The notes beneath the pieces were generated by a model. The model had not been told where the DNA came from and ran no database searches. It saw only the letters and a program-made list of their open reading frames with translations. Of a DNA stretch of 64,000 bases, positions 25,801 to 32,600 are shown one piece after another. The position numbers were made by a program, and so were the translations under genes. Each line of letters begins with the position of its first letter. The first letter of the stretch is position 1. The stretch is from NCBI GenBank assembly GCA_002104905.1, contig MCFE01000243.1, positions 53,349-117,348 of the forward strand. The letters run 5' to 3'. The stretch is from Basidiobolus meristosporus CBS 931.73 (taxonomy: Eukaryota; Basidiobolomycota; Basidiobolomycetes; Basidiobolales; Basidiobolaceae).

Positions 25801-28800
25801 CAAAGACAATGCCATTCCAACAGTGGGCACTGAATCTATACAAGTATGCTCCTTTGATTGATTCTCCTTGGCCCCAAAGTACGCAAATATTCTCATTAGT
25901 CTCTGACCCCTATGCTCAGGAACAATTGCCTACAATTGAGTTCTGCTCTATTGACTTGGAGCCAAACCTAACGGCAAAACTACTGCATGCAAGTATGGTA
26001 GCAAATATCAAAATACAGGAAGTCTTGATTACAACACTGCTGCTTTCTTATCATAGGCTTTCGGGCGAAAAATCTCTAACTCTGCATATGGAGGGTCATG
26101 GACGCGAGCCATGGGACAACAACGTGGATATCTCACGAACTGTCGGATGGTTTACATCTATATACCCAGTATCTTTTATTCTCGATACCCCAGACAACAT
26201 CCCAGCCTCCATAATTCATGTCAAAGAAGTGCTACGCTCCATACCACAAAACGGCTTCATTTTTGGATTACTTCAAAGCTGCTTACCCGCAGATACCATC
26301 ACTAAGAGCTATCCAGATATTGCATTCAATTATCATGGAAAGCTATGGCAAACTAGCTCCAACGATAGCCTCTGGGAATTACAACTCAACAGCCCATTGA
26401 AAAACTCCGACATTGCACAAAATGAGCATCTTACTCACAAAATAACCGCTGATTGCACTATGTATGACGAACAGGCGACACTGAGATTTGGGTATGACAC
26501 CAGCTTTTATTCACGTAGAACAGTCATGAGGTGGATGAAGCTCTGGAAGGCCGCTGTACTAGAGGTTCTAGAGTATTGTCAGAGCCGTGGCATCTCCCTT
26601 CGCTCTCCCTCGGACTTTCCGCTTCTAAACATATCACAGAAACAGTTGGAAGATGTGATTACGGTTTATCTTCCTCAATATGGCCTTGACGCCAATGATA
26701 TTGAGGATATGTATCCATGTACGCCATTGCAATCCGGGCTACTAATGCAGCTAATTGATGACCCCTCATCTTATCTAGTACAGTCGATGATAACACTTGA
26801 AGGCACCCTGGATCTTGAGCTGTTCAAGGACTCCTGGAAGAAGACTGCCCAACACTACGACATTTTACGCACCGTATTTCTCATCGGTGTATATGATAAT
26901 GACCTTCAGATTGTCCGTAAATCATTCGAGCCAAATTGCTTACTAATGGATTGTCCTGACATTGGCGCCGATCAATTTGTAATGAGCTTTGTCCAAAATG
27001 ATCGAAAGCGTGGGTTCGAACCTGTAGAATTACTTATGCGACTTACAGTATTCCAGTTCTCCCCAACTCATCATCAACTATTGTGGACGGTACATCATTC
27101 CTTACTTGATGGGTGGTCGATTCCTCTAGTACTCAATACACTCATGGATTTCTATCGCGGAGAGACCCCACTACCAACAACACGCTTCCGTGACTTTGTT
27201 CAGTACAATGAGGCACAAGATCATGTAGCCACCCGGGCCTTTTGGGAGTCATATTTGGAGGGTGTAAACTCTACTTTTATCCCTTCTTCCCTAGCAATCG
27301 ACACAAAGCGGAAATGTAACGGACAGTCCATCCATGGGATTAAGGGAGTTTTTGATTCTCTTGAAAGTTTAGCCAGAAACTGCAGGGTCACCATATCCAC
27401 TCTTATACGTGCTGCATGGGCAATAGTGCTTAGTCATTGCACCAATCAATTAGATGTAGTTTTTGGCGTCACTGTATCTGGCCGCGCTGGAGAACTTATG
27501 GGTGTTGAGTCCATAGTTGGTCTTTTGATCAATACAGTGCCATTCCGCGTTCAAGTCAATGGATCCTCTAGCCTTGCGCCTTGGTTGAAGCAACTTCATG
27601 ATAGCCAGACATCCATGCTTCCACACGAATACAGAGCACTGACGGACAATATCTCTACGTCTAGGACCTCTCCTTATGGAGGGTTATTCAATACTATAAT
27701 AGTATATGAGAATTATCCCTCGTATGTTAGTAATGCATCACTAGCTTGTCATGAGGAGTTGAGATTGACAAGTGCTGGTGGATTCGAGTTCACCGAGTAT
27801 CCAATGGCAATATCATTTGCAAAAGACGGAGAGGATTTGGCTTTCAAGATTTTGTACAATGAGAGTTTTGGTGAAGATGATGTTTCCCTATTTTCGCATT
27901 ACATTGAGAATGTGATTTTGGGTATGGTCAGCCATGCGCCCAGTGGCTCCATTTCAGATCTCTCCATTGTATCTTCATCAGAAAGAAAAACCCTCTTGCA
28001 TGACTTCAATCCACCCAACACCTGCAATGCGGAAGAGCTGACTATATTGGATTTGTTCAATGCCCAAGTGAAAGCAAACCCCAATGGAGTTGGCGTAGAG
28101 CAGGGGAATTGCTCCTTGACATATTCCGAGCTTTATCAGCAGGTGGAGCAGCTTCAATACACCCTCGGTTCTTTATTGCAAACACCAAATCCCGCCATAG
28201 GCCTCTTAACAGTCAGGTCACCCGAAATGATTGTTGGAGCATTGGGAATCCTAAAAGCAGGCGGAGCTTATGTGCCAATTGATGCCTCTCTTCCTCTTGG
28301 CAGGATAACACACATGATAGATACCTCCGGATGCCCCATCATTGTGACAACAAAGAAGATTCATGGTGATTTTGTGGAACTACTGAAGGCAAAGACGGTT
28401 GTTCACATTGATGACTTGATTGAATCTGCAGAGCCCGTCACCTGCATGGATATAAACTCGGATTCTCTGGCGTACATTATATTCACATCTGGTTCGACCG
28501 GTATGCCTAAAGGGGTCATGGTGGAGCATAGAGGCCTATACAACGTGATAATGGCCAACATCGCTAATGTCCAACGCGGTGCTAGAGTGATGCAATTCTT
28601 TTCAATTGGTTTTGACGGCTGTGTCATTGAGATATTCACAACTCTGTGCCATGGAGGCACACTGGTTTTGTGCGATAATGATGATTTCACATCGACAATT
28701 TCAATGGTTGACACCTTGCTGATCACCCCCTCTGTTCTCAATGATCTGAAACCTGGGGATTTCCATAATCTGAAAACCGTTCTAGTTGCAGGTGAAAGTT

Positions 28801-29600
28801 GCAGCGGGAGGATTGCCTCTACTTGGGCTGGCCACGTCAACTTCGTTAATGCTTATGGCCCTACGGAAGCTACGGTTTGCTCAAACTTCACTACTCTTCA
28901 TGCCGGAGACAAGATCAATGTAGGAAAGCCTATTCAAAATATGAAGTGTTACATTTTGGATGACTATCAACGCCTATTACCAATTGGTGCGAAGGGTGAA
29001 TTATACCTTGGAGGTGTCGGTATAGCTCGAGGATATATCGGAAGTGAGGAGCTGAATAGGAAAAGCTTCCTTCATAATCCCTTTGAATATGGAAGGTTGT
29101 ATCGCACTGGCGACAAAGCTAGATGGTTGCCAGATGGTATGTTAGAGATTCTTGGCCGAAGCGACAACCAACTCAAGATTCGCGGATACCGTGTTGAATT
29201 GGATGAAGTCAGATTGGCTTTTGAAAAATGCAACTTATTGCACCAGTCTAGTGTGGTGGTGGTAGAAGATGCGTTAGTTGAAATGAAGTTGGTTGCTTTT
29301 GTTACCCCCAAGGCGGTTGATCTGACTGCGGTGAAGAGCTATCTTGCAAAAGTACTTCCAGCATACATGATCCCTAATCATATCTATTCGTTGGATATGC
29401 TCCCATTGACTACCAACCAGAAGGTGGATGACAATGAGCTCAAGAAGCATGCCATCTCTTTAAGTTTGTTGACAGAAGCCAAGAGATCAAAGATCTATCC
29501 TGTAACTGCCCTAGAGAGGAAAATACTCTGTGCTTTCATGGAAGCTCTTTCCCTTCCCAAGACGATGGACCTATCTATGATGATAACTTCTTTGAGCTAG
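10887..29600 (+). CDS. Giant nonribosomal peptide synthetase, modules 1-5 (to a frameshift in the fifth carrier domain)
   Basis: One intronless frame of 6237 residues. An unrecognised N-terminus (1-200) precedes these domains (approximate residues): A1 200-690, T1 Ser 742, E1 796-1240, C1 1260-1670, A2 1706-2180, T2 Ser 2219, E2 2278-2700, C2 2747-3170, A3 3199-3670, T3 Ser 3709, C3 3779-4220, A4 4238-4710, T4 Ser 4752, E3 4809-5220, C4 5272-5700, A5 5718-6180. E domains carry HHLVVDLVSW and EGHGREPW. C domains after E (C1, C2, C4) carry HHxxLDGWS; C3 carries HHAITDG, as expected when the donor is not epimerized. A1 resembles the cysteine pocket (D-L-Y-N-F-S-L-I-W-K, read by eye against GrsA); the other A pockets begin D-G and look hydrophobic or aromatic. 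The frame leaves the fifth carrier domain at about 29575 and stops at 29598-29600. Confidence 0.93.
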   Translation: MSETIISNVTFYYQRPGCSDPQRIAEVEEPFDVERLVAVFAVLGSRYKAVAEDEQVVLATLEGRPAATSLLLPCRETPSANLDAVQEIISPAFREIASEERLLFGLWWGSHIEEYPLEQDNRWGIRFIKEDGHCSIILGSELIESEELAKVLVSHSGILLIGEAFFFEESLISLYRFELPDGDLLWKKNVRKRQFVDNNLLLHELFEKSARCCRRNIAVRFGESAYLTYDELNRDSEKLTLQLRQLGVGPGTVVAVCMERSLEMIVAVIAVLKAGAAYVPLDPYNPPDRLKFMILDSGANRVILTQRSLKRNFEEFVDHVLCLDAWEDTDFPAIPMVTPRASLDDLAYIIYTSGSTGTPKGVMISHLSAVNTILDMNETFRVSSTDSVLAVASLSFDLSVYDIFGLLACGGTIVIPEPVANGAPSPEQWLRLMKLHNVTIWNSAPPVMTLMVDYLLEYSEILHRSLRWVFLSGDWIPLRLQGTIKEMVPECQLISLGGATEASIWSIFFPVDKIEPSWKSIPYGRPMTNQTFYIVNDELDHVPLGAPGELCIGGVGVALGYYNRDEINKKKFVPNPFAPGRLYRTGDLGRMRPDGNIEFLGRMDTQVKIRGHRVELGEIETLINGSENVRDNLVILHNNNLAAFLIPEEVNIPPIRAALSAALPAYMVPSQFIPLSSFPITLNGKIDRKALVNILEQRSKELQKPNIPTTSVQSKLCELYAATLNYCPNSVGIHDSFFELGGDSISVMRLTFLCRKAGLEVTAQQVFTNPTILKLSSVVNMAQKAVEHTFDQGAVTGTVPLTPIQQWFFELELINRNHWNQSFLIRPRENVQYQSLKDAINTVVRHHDMLRCRFTEMDTRWVQKIFPIEEEIPLLYEKVEGGQLQESILRLQSSLNISDGPIIAGALWEIGDEQRILIVIHHLVVDLVSWRVLWEDLQAAMEGKCLPSKATSFKKWSESLFLRAQDIDPRSLLIPYQHEPLLINPPTDEVLMGNPMRSASFALDPTYTKYLQSHVHDAYRTNVPEILLSALLLSYHQATGGLSLKLDMEGHGREPWDDSMDVSRCIGWFTTMFPVFLRMEKSDSMGAAIMRVKETLRSIPHKGLSHSLLKYSKVNGVSEEENDLVRAIQNHPPSEILFNYYGRFDQFESSASMWDLAPEYDNGRDDFAEGERWTHGIVIEGFIIKNQLKVVCKYDSSRYDTILLEAWVSRTEAVLSKLITHCLSPEVGGFTKSDLSLVKLSSYGLDELNTFLSTKSKQIEDIYPCTPMQQGLLSSLARDKSSYLVQVALSIHGDLDQDRFRHAWVQTAENNSALRTFFAVDLSHSEACQLVYRLPTLNWTMGSWEIDYWQELEAKFLQQDRARGFDVSEPMTRYALFSVSKEHHRFVWTVHHSILDGWSIPLVLRDVVRAYLGHSLNAAPRFRSYIEYLLQNPNESAAVFWKEKLNGVVPCNLQGFPEPNASKQGLRKYDFQCPIQFSDLVAFGRANGLTISTILKAAWAIVLAYYTNELDVVFGVVMSGRSIAIDGIDKMTGMLVNTLPLRLKLRTDMEILTWLQDVQDEQAKMVQYECCSLAQIQQWASCGNHSNLFSTILGFENYPELEIVEESSIQINGQEVHEVTEYSLALNITPMDSSRLLAKFLYDSSAMDEALIKNLAKHFGTVLLALTTTTTERLQLSDIQFNTREEEIHLVHTVSSNKASFPEQASIHGLFEEWARVSPSSTALQQGGAELTYQELNEKSDALAWHLCRMGFQSSPVGLYISKSIDMIVGIFGILKSGATYVPIDAALPISRVNYMLNAAKCQSVVTTSRLSGALSESLDPSQRIVPMDRIHGEQHHQLPKVGSTQLAYIIFTSGTTGKPKGVMVEHRGLVNLTLQAPNLFSIGPGSKVMQFYAVSFDGCAWEIFNTLCNGGTLIIPEQDDIYTAMTLADTLFITPSILATMHTKDYPLLKRVIVGGEPCPSNIIKAWSNSVELINAYGPTEITVCSNVGRLSTDERTHVGRPVANVECYILDCFMKPCPVGVVGNLYIGGVGVSRGYVNNHSLTQENFLANPFGPGKIYNTGDLARWSFKEKLEIIGRQDTQVKIHGYRIELEEIESNLCGLPGIQSAAVIVHEEKLLAFVTPESILEANVKKKLRQLLPIYMVPNRVIPKSSLPVTENGKLDRRGLSAYTQTKSDGGSKSKRLATNHVEETILAAFAIVLGKYPEEIGSDDSFFELGGDSISAMRLISILKRGGLLVNAHEVFENPSSDELAKVAKQNNPKSNLPIYSSEVIKETSLTPIQFWFLEECKIRNKHHFNQSFLLRLRSPLKVDQIHNALNMLVAHHDALRSRFRKNGSHWVQFVPAAGEEVVFHQSLVRSLAEMEQEILAMQTSLNIETGPMIAGCLFDLEFGMDGGSSGDEHHGQRLFLTIHHLVVDLVSWRIILEDLQSLIEGEQLPPKTMPFQQWAMILRNYGSSLDISIWPVKPTMHLPQLEIMDVAVEDLDSSISQKLSVTLDAQMTKDLLEIANQAYRTTPMDLLLAGFITSYMHTFNEDSISVDLEGHGREPWDPMIDIHRTVGWFTSVYPFFIQLGSSRLIADTIIQVKEALRAIPQKGFPYGVITYCKEKNRSNKPVDRSDISFNYFGRFDQLESANSLWDYQFNFDSKTNDVGIEEKPLYPVTAEAVVSKNSLLLSIEFDSSIAQRCYVEQWADAWKESLVEIVKHCRDSRNGHPTKSDLPLLSMSQPQITALINSLDRNGFSGRDIEDLYPCTPLQSGLLMKTIDDPSAYMVQSATTVIGELDPMRFQQAWQQVVNHQAILRTTFLVGSAPQDVQLVRRAVSYSWTWGSCSEDELARLELDYIKQDRHRGFKVTENLMRFALFKFSANKNRFIWTFHHALLDGWSVSLVLRSVMDAYYGLKQRPEIKFRRFVENYSDSQSSEAQNFWCNYLKEARPCIIPKLIQTTYRKSDISDPAEGAFTRKIPGIYDIVEAKAHAAGCTISTITRAAWALLLRCYTGQDDIQFGVTVSGRNSDIEGIENVVGLCINTIPFRVHFDPSLCILDWLRKLHSLHAAILPHEHYSLAKILSLAEGAARGGLFNSIFVYENYPPLQHDERCLAIRDNQSYENTEYPLSLAVERSTNDLILTFMYNNELYDQGSIARISHHFETALHSLATMNLSESIARISVMAAEEENLVSSFSNPTVTAEHIVSTTESCFLGLFKHQVHSIPENIAVQHKDSSLTYQQLCRYATLVAGCLLQVGLKLETPVALLTDRSMGMIIGILGIQMAGGAYVPIDCTLPQSRIEYMLKDSGCTLMINVSTERTFSPSGVQTIQLSNLIQATATDVSLPAVNGENLAYIVYTSGTTGNPKGVMVEHGGLYNFAKANVAGVTPGKKVLQFFSVGFDGCAMEIFMTLGNGGCLILSNEDSIFDSISQVEVMMATPSMLSNLDPSEYPAVNTVVAGGEKCHPALVAKWEKHAVFLNAYGPTEATICTNIQRLTSEDPISVGPPLPNVQCYILDSDSRPVPIGIVGELYIGGIGVARGYVGREELTIAKFIKNPFAEGRLYVTGDRARWLTSGAVEILGRMDSQVKIRGYRIEIEEIVSTMNSHDGVNEATVVARDAQLIGLISPNDVDIESIYSHLRDTLPSYMVPYHIYTCDTLPRTTNGKIDLQQVLEDTKKMQAVEIKNNPIIQPASELQGLVLSAFEDVLSQTKLSMLSDFFDFGGCSLSAMRLRNSIQVLFDVRISMSDVFRYSTALEMSGLISKLKSTGVDRKFIISRTPLTRMQDVSSECVTSFAQEQMILLYELDPSSPVYNVPVGLKIRGNLDVGTLTGALRSLIQKHTSLRTYFAWMNDQTYQKIVLEDRFELNLNIVDISSLQSSEKANQLDKQFAKHVNEPFDLYQPPLYRLLLIKWAEDIYYFLFNMHHAITDGRSCAILLRELFDNYTAMQKGIPIEICPDMAQYADFAYWQRQWLSEDIQNSQIKYWKQKLQNAPTFTTLPLDLPRPQYQTFCGTSYTFDLNQEVAERMVTYSQKANVTVFTFFLTVFKVLLHRYTDSDDLVVGTVTSGRNQHDVQNIVGYFVNTLALRTYVSSDHTFEEYLYQVKETLLEAMENVDLPFQHMVSELSPERDPSYHPLFQTMILLQENPIGSVDVPGLDISLYDTDLTSAKFDFVLELARNSVGGYSGTITYSVDIFDQCRIHDFAQHFASLVATLADSPKTPVRYVEYMSANEKRRILEEFNETDRPISQEGIHQIFEQHALLYPNNIAVEHGATNLRYLELNRNANAVAMQLKMMGVNPGDNIALFTNREVTMIIGIIGILKAGGVYVPIDATLPKARVKFMIQDSNCKLVLTSENLLHQYHDYISNRPNLCFEQVDQHSIGQTSCSMTKTQHKDAAYIIYTSGTTGKPKGCMVSHRGLCNLVTSNFIQICPKMKVMQFFSIGFDGCAFEIFMTLCNGGTLVLRDEDFGATLLGVDTIAITPSVLLTLSPAQYPNLKSIIVAGEPCPKSIVASWASTVKLYNAYGPTEATICTNIKLLDYDTQHVTVGKPIANVKCYILDRHMQPVANGVIGELYLGGVGIAIGYVGLPELTGSRFIPNPFGYGRLYKTGDLAKWTRDGEVDLIGRIDNQVKLRGYRIELSEIESALAEYHGVEATAVMLHHKKLFAFVRPECVESQGLQEYLLRVLPSYMIPSQILKLPKFPRTSNDKIDYQALSEIISSVQLATKEVITATNAVQEIITRAFSAALGLPLESISIYDSFFQLGGDSITAMQVVSFARKKSISIKVQNIFQTPTIIELSCQAQWLTASSGNSYDTPFVGVSSLIPIQLWFLEECKIRNKHHFNQSFLLRLRSPLKVDQIHNALNMLVAHHDALRSRFSKNGSHWVQFVPAAGEEVVFHQSLVRSLAEMEQEILAMQTSLNIETGPMIAGCLFDLEFGMDGGSSGDEHHGQRLFLTIHHLVVDLVSWRIILEDLQSLIEGEQLPPKTMPFQQWALNLYKYAPLIDSPWPQSTQIFSLVSDPYAQEQLPTIEFCSIDLEPNLTAKLLHASMVANIKIQEVLITTLLLSYHRLSGEKSLTLHMEGHGREPWDNNVDISRTVGWFTSIYPVSFILDTPDNIPASIIHVKEVLRSIPQNGFIFGLLQSCLPADTITKSYPDIAFNYHGKLWQTSSNDSLWELQLNSPLKNSDIAQNEHLTHKITADCTMYDEQATLRFGYDTSFYSRRTVMRWMKLWKAAVLEVLEYCQSRGISLRSPSDFPLLNISQKQLEDVITVYLPQYGLDANDIEDMYPCTPLQSGLLMQLIDDPSSYLVQSMITLEGTLDLELFKDSWKKTAQHYDILRTVFLIGVYDNDLQIVRKSFEPNCLLMDCPDIGADQFVMSFVQNDRKRGFEPVELLMRLTVFQFSPTHHQLLWTVHHSLLDGWSIPLVLNTLMDFYRGETPLPTTRFRDFVQYNEAQDHVATRAFWESYLEGVNSTFIPSSLAIDTKRKCNGQSIHGIKGVFDSLESLARNCRVTISTLIRAAWAIVLSHCTNQLDVVFGVTVSGRAGELMGVESIVGLLINTVPFRVQVNGSSSLAPWLKQLHDSQTSMLPHEYRALTDNISTSRTSPYGGLFNTIIVYENYPSYVSNASLACHEELRLTSAGGFEFTEYPMAISFAKDGEDLAFKILYNESFGEDDVSLFSHYIENVILGMVSHAPSGSISDLSIVSSSERKTLLHDFNPPNTCNAEELTILDLFNAQVKANPNGVGVEQGNCSLTYSELYQQVEQLQYTLGSLLQTPNPAIGLLTVRSPEMIVGALGILKAGGAYVPIDASLPLGRITHMIDTSGCPIIVTTKKIHGDFVELLKAKTVVHIDDLIESAEPVTCMDINSDSLAYIIFTSGSTGMPKGVMVEHRGLYNVIMANIANVQRGARVMQFFSIGFDGCVIEIFTTLCHGGTLVLCDNDDFTSTISMVDTLLITPSVLNDLKPGDFHNLKTVLVAGESCSGRIASTWAGHVNFVNAYGPTEATVCSNFTTLHAGDKINVGKPIQNMKCYILDDYQRLLPIGAKGELYLGGVGIARGYIGSEELNRKSFLHNPFEYGRLYRTGDKARWLPDGMLEILGRSDNQLKIRGYRVELDEVRLAFEKCNLLHQSSVVVVEDALVEMKLVAFVTPKAVDLTAVKSYLAKVLPAYMIPNHIYSLDMLPLTTNQKVDDNELKKHAISLSLLTEAKRSKIYPVTALERKILCAFMEALSLPKTMDLSMMITSLS
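17745..18223 (+). repeat. Near-identical block in E2 (pair of 25341-25819)
   Basis: These 479 bases match 25341-25819 with a single difference seen (G at 17888, T at 25484, changing Arg to Ser). The sequence diverges sharply on both sides. It encodes the front half of the epimerization domain through HHLVVDLVSW. Confidence 0.9.
25341..25819 (+). repeat. Near-identical block in E3 (pair of 17745-18223)
   Basis: Second copy of the 479-bp block, offset by 7596 bases. The flanking carrier and condensation regions of modules 2 and 4 are clearly diverged, which points to gene conversion limited to this block. Confidence 0.9.
29571..29578 (+). repeat. CTAT microsatellite at the NRPS frameshift
   Basis: Two CTAT units stand exactly where the upstream frame (from 10887) and the downstream frame (through 29771) part inside the carrier-domain core DNFFELGGHS. 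The offset equals a loss of four bases (or of one base), so slippage by one CTAT unit explains it. No GT..AG intron is needed or suggested, because the protein homology is continuous across the site. Confidence 0.8.
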
Positions 29601-32600
29601 GTGGTCACTCACTCAAGGCAGTCCGCCTTCGTAACTTCATTCAGCAAGAGGAAAATATTGCGCTGACTATATCCGACATTTACAAAAACCCGACTCCACT
29701 TGAACTGGTCAATATAATCGCATCCCATGAGGGTAACTCTACCAAGAGACAATTACTACGCATATCCCCTATGGCGGATCCACATCAAAGCAATCTTTTG
29801 TCACTTGCACAGGAGCACCTAGTGGTATTGCATGAGCTGCAGCCTGAAAGCTCGGCTTACAATGTTCCTCTTTGCATCAAGATCAAAAACACACTCAGCA
29901 TCAAATGGCTAATCGAAAGCTTTATGAGACTTGTCAAGCGCCATGCTTCTTTAAGATCCTTCCTCACTCTAAAAAATGGAGAGCCCTATCAGAAGGTTGT
30001 TCCAATTTCGGAATTTATGCTTCCTTTAGAGACAATTAATTTGGAGCAAGATCGACGAGAGGCACAGAGACTGTTAGCAGAATTCATCTCCAGACCCTTT
30101 GATTTGTATTCTGCTCCGCTGTTCCGAGCTTTGCTTCTAAAGCTAGAAGATCAGGAATACCACTTGATTCTTAGCATGCATCACATCATTACCGATGGTT
30201 GGACTTGTAACATTCTACTCAAGGAGCTCTTTGCGTTCTACCAATATTTATCGATCGGAATTGAGCCAGTATTACCTACTCTTGACATATCTTATGCCGA
30301 TTTTGCTCTTCATCAACGTAGGTGGGTAGACGGTGGCGAAGGAGAGCGTCAGATGGCATATTGGAAAGAACTGCTAAGCAATGCCCCCTCGATATCCACT
30401 GTCTCTCCTGATCATTCCAGGCCACAATATCCTAGCTATCGAGGCGGCGCCTGCCCTATTAATATCACAGGCACCATATCTCCACGTCTTAAGAAGTTCT
30501 CTGAATCTTGCAACACAAGCTCATTTGTGGTCCTCTTAGCAGTGTATCAGCTACTTCTCCACCAATACTGTAACTCGGATCGTATTGTTGTGGGAACTGT
30601 TACTTCTGGTCGCAACCATCCGGACATTCAAAATTTGGCAGGCTATTTTGCAAATACCCTGGCGATTCCTTCAACTCTGGTTGGAACACAGTGTTTTAAG
30701 AAGTTTGTTCAGAAGGTCAACGATGTCTTCATGGAAGCAATAGAAAATCAAGATGTCCCATTCCAGCAAGTCGTTCAAGAAATGCTACCTAACCGGGATC
30801 CAAGTATCCACCCGCTATTCCAAACAATGTTCGTTCTTCAAGATGACTCGGCCACTCCTGCTAACACCAATCTCGATATCAGTATCTTACCTATTCATGA
30901 CGAAATTGCCACCTCTGCCAAGTTTGATCTAACTATGGAGCTGGTGGAGTTAGGAAACCAACTTACTGGTACGGTAACCTATAGTAAGGATCTATATGAA
31001 GAGTCTACAGTAATTCGGTTGCTCAAAAATTACGAGTTTCTATTATCCAAACTGCTCGATTCTCCGGATATACCTCTCACTAATATTCAGTGCATCACTC
31101 CCGAAGAGTTATGTCTAGTGACAGACTCATTCAACAACACTCAGTCGGAGATGTCTGATACGGAGTGCCTTGTTCATGAATTATTCGAGCGGTGGGCTAA
31201 GCGTAATCCTGACCAGTTGGCTGTTGAGTTGGGAGAAGACAGAATAAGCTATCGAACACTTGATGAGAAATCATCGTCATTGGCAATTTACTTGCAATCC
31301 CAGCGAATTCAACCTGGAGACACTATCGCTCTCTTCACTGAAAGATCTATAGAGATGATCATTGGCATATTGGGAATTTTGAAGTCGGGCGGTGCCTATG
31401 TGCCCATCGATGCAACACTACCACAGTCTCGTATTAGATACATGATTGAAAATGCGGAGTGTAAGCTTTTGGTGACCAGCGAGAAGCTAAAGCAAAGACT
31501 CCCACTAGAAAATGAGCTGCCAGTAATATTGGTGAATGGTCCTGAGATGTTTGCTATTGGAGAATTGAGCCATCAACCGCGCAGTACAGATCTAGCCTAT
31601 GTCATCTACACATCTGGATCCACAGGACTTCCAAAAGGCGTAATGGTTGAGCATCAAGGAATATGCAATCTTGCTCAGCAAGCTGCCACCCTTTACAATA
31701 TTTGCCCCTTGTCTCGAGTGATGCAGTTCTTCTCTATTGGGTTTGACGGGTGTGCGTGGGAAATCTTCAACACTCTGTGCAATGGCGGTACTCTGGTATT
31801 ACGAGATGAAAATTTCTTCCACGCTTTATCCCAGGTAGATACGGTATTTACCACTCCCTCAGCCTTACTGAGTGTCCAACCAGAGGACTATCCAAATCTG
31901 GTATGCGTCGTTGTAGGCGGAGAGCCGTGCCCCCCTAGCCTTAGTACTACTTGGTCCATGGCAACCCGCTTTTGTAATGCTTATGGTCCAACCGAGGTTA
32001 CTGTGTGCTCAAATGTGGCTATTCTTCAAGCTGGTGAGCGTATCAATGTAGGAAGCCCACTCCATAACGTACAATGCTATATCTTAAATCACTCCCTAAC
32101 TCCTCTTCCCATTGGCGCTATTGGGGAACTCTACATTGGCGGCGTGGGAGTTGCTCGAGGATACATCAATAACCAAGCACTGACCCAATCAAACTTCATC
32201 CCTAACCCGTTCAACTACGGAAGATTATACAAAACTGGTGACCTTGCCAGATGGATGGACAACGGAAAAGTAGAGGTACTTGGTCGCAGCGACAGACAAG
32301 TGAAGCTACGTGGCTTCCGTATCGAGCTGGATGAAATCGAATTCGCGCTTTCAGCATTACCTATGGTTCAAAATTCTGCAGTAATACTCCATGAACAGAA
32401 ACTCCATGCATTCCTGACACCAAGCACCCTGAACACAGATCGTATCAAGATGATGTTACAGAAATGTCTCCCGCTATACATGGTTCCCTCTGTAATTGAT
32501 CTCATGGATTGCTTGCCACAGACTAGCAATGGAAAAGTCCACTATGCTGCATTACGTCCTACAGGTCTGCAAAAGCCAACACCAGTCAAGTCCACTAGCC

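Noticed and set aside
29550-29770. An intron joining the two NRPS frames
   Set aside because: Carrier-domain homology is continuous across the site; removing any GT..AG segment would delete the conserved core.
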